Assembly: GCF_011397635.1 (NCBI RefSeq) | Contig: NC_064757.1 | Coordinates: 30,829,339 to 30,893,338 of the forward strand | Direction: 5' to 3' | Source: Epinephelus fuscoguttatus | Taxonomy: Eukaryota; Chordata; Actinopteri; Perciformes; Serranidae | Length of the DNA: 64,000 nt | Part shown: piece after piece, positions 61,173 to 64,000 of the stretch | Layout of the letters: every line of letters begins with the position of its first letter | Numbering within the stretch: position 1 is the first letter of the stretch | Translations under genes and position numbers: made by a program | The notes under the pieces: model-generated | Database searches by the model: none | Seen by the model: the letters and a program-made list of their open reading frames with translations, nothing else | What the model was told of the DNA's origin: nothing

Positions 61173-62998
61173 ACACACAGAGATACGGGATATTGACCTT
61201 CAGTAGAGTGCTGGTGTATAGCTCTGTCTGCTCTGGGTCTATCCAGTTTCAGGGGGAATGTTACAGATAGGTGTTTATCAACAGAGTCAAAGTTCAGAAA
61301 AATGCCTCTAATCTATAGTTCAACATAGGATTTCATCAGCTTGAATCAGGTGTGCACAGATCACTCTGCTGATCTAATGTTGCTGTGGTTAAACTGTGCA
61401 GCAGTTTAACTTCCGTCAGTCGGTAATGTGACGTCAGCCATTCAGTCTGTGTCTTTATTACACTCTGCTTCTTTTGATGCTTTCTTATGGTACAGCTTTG
61501 TGTTTTTAATCTGTTTGCTTATTGTGTTGTTCTTTGTTTTTGTACAGTTCACTTATTTTACGTACTTATATATTGCTTTTTTTTCCCCTACCGATGCATC
61601 CTGTTAGCATTATCGCTCAGATGTGCGGACTCGAGTCACATGGTTTGACTCATGTCCCAAATTTGATGACTTTTGACTCGACAAAATAAAAAAAAAACTT
61701 GCAACTCAGCTTGGACTTTAACACCAATGACTCGTGACTTAATTTGGACACGAGCCTTTTGTGTTGAAAATACTTGATACTATCCCCCCGAGCCCAAGCA
61801 AAAAAATGTGTTAATCAAAAATGTGTGTCATGAATTTGTTAATTTCCCTTCATTCCCTGAATTGACTAACTTTAATGGTTTTTATTCCCAGCAAGTCAAC
61901 ATTTACTTCCCCAGATCCATTTAGTTTGAACCAGTCCAACAGCATCCAAACAAACTGCAGGAGAAAGCCATGAAGAACTAAAGTTATGTTACTGAAAGAA
62001 TTATGCAAAAGATAATTTAGTTTGCAAAAACTAGTCAGTGCTCAACAAAGAAACAAATAAGAGCATAGGTCGAAAATTTCAGACAGAGACACAACTATGT
62101 CCAACAAAATTGTTTTAACAAAGAAGTGCAAATTGTGAAAGAACATTCATGGTTTTTGTAAATTTAGTTTAGGGTTTGGGGCTTGAGTGCAAAGACCTGA
62201 GACTTTTTGAATGCTTCCATTTCATGAACGGTGCAACCATAAAATGGCATCTTGGGTTTGGATATGTCACTGAGTGTAAACATAATATAACTTCAACTAA
62301 GAGCTGGAACAATATCATTTCCTCTGAAAGGGAAAAGTTCACTTCACAGGCCAGAGGAATAGTTTGAATCTATCTCTTAAATATGAAGCCACGAGGCGGT
62401 TAGCTTAGTTAAGTAGAAAGACAGGAAACAGGGGGAAACATCTAGCCTCTGTTCTTGATCAATCTCTCCAGCACCTCTGAGGTTCACTGAAGATTTACTC
62501 TCTTGTCTGTTTAATCTGTGCAAGATGTAGTAGTTAAACATTTTTTGGAAGGGCGAGGTGACGTCCTGGAGTCAAACTCATGGTAAAAACAGCAACACTC
62601 CAAGAAATCACTGCATCCAACCAAAACAAGCACATAATCTGTAAAACCACCAACTGTTCTTTTTACACTTTGCTTTTTGTACAGATTAAACAAATGAGAT
62701 ATAACATTTAATTAATGAACTTTAGACAAAGCCAAGCTAGCTGTCTCTTGTTCCCAGGCCTTGTGCACCTTGTTAAAAACTAGGCTCTCAAACAAACAGG
62801 AGAAATATGACCAAGAAAGGTTAAGAGTTTGTGACCTTTAGCTTGTAAAAGGTTACCACACGGAGCAGCCAAAAATTGTTAAAAGGTTACTAAAATCAGT
62901 GCCTTAAACTGGTGGGCGGGTGACGACTGTAAGCGCACCACTCAGTCATTCATCCAAGGGGAAAAAATAGTTCGTCCTCACAGGCAACTGAAACTTTT
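60149..62998. other. Upstream flank of bhmt copy 2, no gene recognised
   Basis: Short ORFs without family motifs. The first few hundred bases upstream of 60148 should hold the promoter. Apart from the CA repeat I see no feature I can name. Confidence 0.45.
61120..61168. repeat. (AC)n microsatellite
   Basis: About 24 uninterrupted AC units; likely highly polymorphic. Confidence 0.95.
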
Positions 62999-63835
62999 TT
63001 GTACCGGCTGCGTTTAGAGAGGAGTGGTGTGTTTACTATAAGGTGTAGTAGTTTCACTTGCAGAGGCACCAAAAGGAACCTTCTGAACGTCTTCCCCCAG
63101 GCACAGGGGTTAAAGTGTGCATGTGTGGTGCACATGGTGTTTTCAGTGAGCGTTTCTCCACATGTTTGCGAGTGTGTAAGAGCAGAAATAGCTCTGATGT
63201 GTCGAGTGTCACTGAGGTGCTGCATCAGGTGGCAGATCTCCACAATGGAGGGGACCCCCAAATTCCAAGAGCACATTGAACCACGAGTCTGTTCTGAGAA
63301 GAGCAATGAAATACACCCCAGGGAGCTCTGCTCACCATGCCCACATTACATCATGTTGACTGACCCAATGACTTGTGCAACACGCAATGAAGAGACCAAG
63401 AAGGCTTGGAGTGATCGGGAGTTTTCAGAAAGGGATATGATTGCCTGTTTTTTTATTTTAGAACTTTGCCCCTTTTGTAATAAGTCTTCTTTATTCTTCA
63501 GAGTTCTTACATGTAAGGCCATGTGGTTTTGTACCGTGGTTCAGTTGTATGAAATCTATTTACATGGTCTATGTCTACCATATCTCATTTCACTGGAGTT
63601 ATTCCAGCTATTCCAGTTAGAGTATCAGGAGATGACCAGCAGCTGTACTGAAAAATGTTTTCTCTTTGCAGCCACAACTAGTTCTCGCAGGCTGAAGCTG
63701 GAACTGGGGCTGTCCATGAAGTTACAAAGGGACCAAAGGCTGAAGCAGACGGTGAAAGGAGAAGGAGTGATGGCTGATTGGGCGGGGGAGGAGGAACTCA
63801 CTCACTTCACAGTGGGCTGGGGCTGGAATAGCTGA
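62999..63835 (+). other. Unexplained 278-codon ORF
   Basis: An ATG-to-stop ORF of 837 nt, unusually long for non-coding DNA in this window. The predicted peptide is Cys-rich in its first half and shows no domain or motif that I recognise, no signal peptide and no convincing splice partners. Composition does not look strongly protein-like. It could be chance, part of an unspliced UTR, or a lineage-specific gene. I do not claim a function. Confidence 0.25.
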
Positions 63836-64000
63836 AGGGGTGAGGATCGGGCTGGGAAAAAGGCCACATTTGAGGCATGAGAGTGGGGGGGAAGAGGCTG
63901 CGCAAAGTTAGAAGTTTGCAAGCACGGCTCTTTCTGTGGGGAGACACATTTGTAATGTGAATGACCTGGGCTGACACTGATAAAGTTGTGGTTAACTATT

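Noticed and set aside
1-64000. CRISPR arrays, operons, tRNA or rRNA genes
   Set aside because: No spaced direct repeats, no cloverleaf or rRNA-like sequence seen; the window is typical vertebrate DNA.
60149-64000. Exons of dmgdh or jmy, the mammalian neighbours of BHMT
   Set aside because: No segment resembles either protein in any frame that I read.

Overview
The window is nuclear DNA of a ray-finned (teleost, probably percomorph) fish. The evidence is intron-split vertebrate genes whose conceptual proteins resemble fish orthologs, AT-rich introns full of teleost-type transposons (Tc1, short TIR elements, L2-type LINE 3' ends) and CA/GT microsatellites. There is no operon structure, CRISPR array, tRNA or rRNA gene that I can see.

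Layout, left to right. (1) 1-10.5 kb, plus strand: the 3' two thirds of a leukemia inhibitory factor receptor gene (lifr), 12 exons ending at 7189, followed by a long 3'UTR. (2) 11.06-29.12 kb, plus: a complete spef2 (sperm flagellar protein 2), 38 coding exons and 1717 codons, with a textbook RFX X-box upstream of the start. Its introns hold a Tc1 element, a hAT-like element nested in another TIR element, and a solo-LTR-like fossil. (3) 30.56-34.85 kb, plus: a complete UGT3A-type UDP-glycosyltransferase, 10 exons and 520 aa. (4) 35-40.4 kb: gene-free and repeat-rich. (5) 40.66-45.28 kb, plus: pdxp (pyridoxal phosphate phosphatase/chronophin), 2 exons and 314 aa, with a large repeat-filled intron. 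(6) 46.70-49.77 kb, minus: mrps36/KGD4, 4 exons and 108 aa, tail-to-tail with pdxp. (7) 50-53 kb: gene-free. (8) 53.20-57.01 and 57.65-60.15 kb, minus: two tandem betaine-homocysteine methyltransferase genes (397 and 402 aa) with the same exon structure. (9) 60.2-64 kb: no recognised gene, one long CA repeat and one long unexplained ORF.

Exon models were built by hand from splice consensus, reading frame and remembered protein families. For spef2, ugt3a, pdxp, mrps36 and both bhmt copies the summed exon lengths are exact multiples of three and end at a stop, which supports every junction. The human counterparts of lifr, spef2, ugt3a, mrps36 and bhmt all lie on chromosome 5 (5p13 and 5q13-14), so the window is a compressed piece of that ancestral linkage group; pdxp (human chr 22) is the exception. 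The genes do not form a pathway. They cover cytokine signalling, the sperm and ciliary axoneme, glycosylation, vitamin B6/phosphatase metabolism, the 2-oxoglutarate dehydrogenase complex and methionine/betaine metabolism.

I found no new multi-gene system. The most useful observations are: a ciliary X-box at spef2, a GC-AG intron in spef2, a selectivity residue in the UGT that points to UGT3A2-like donor use, an in-frame retainable intron in the same UGT, the bhmt tandem duplication with independent transposon insertions, and a five-copy TTAA-flanked TIR element family.
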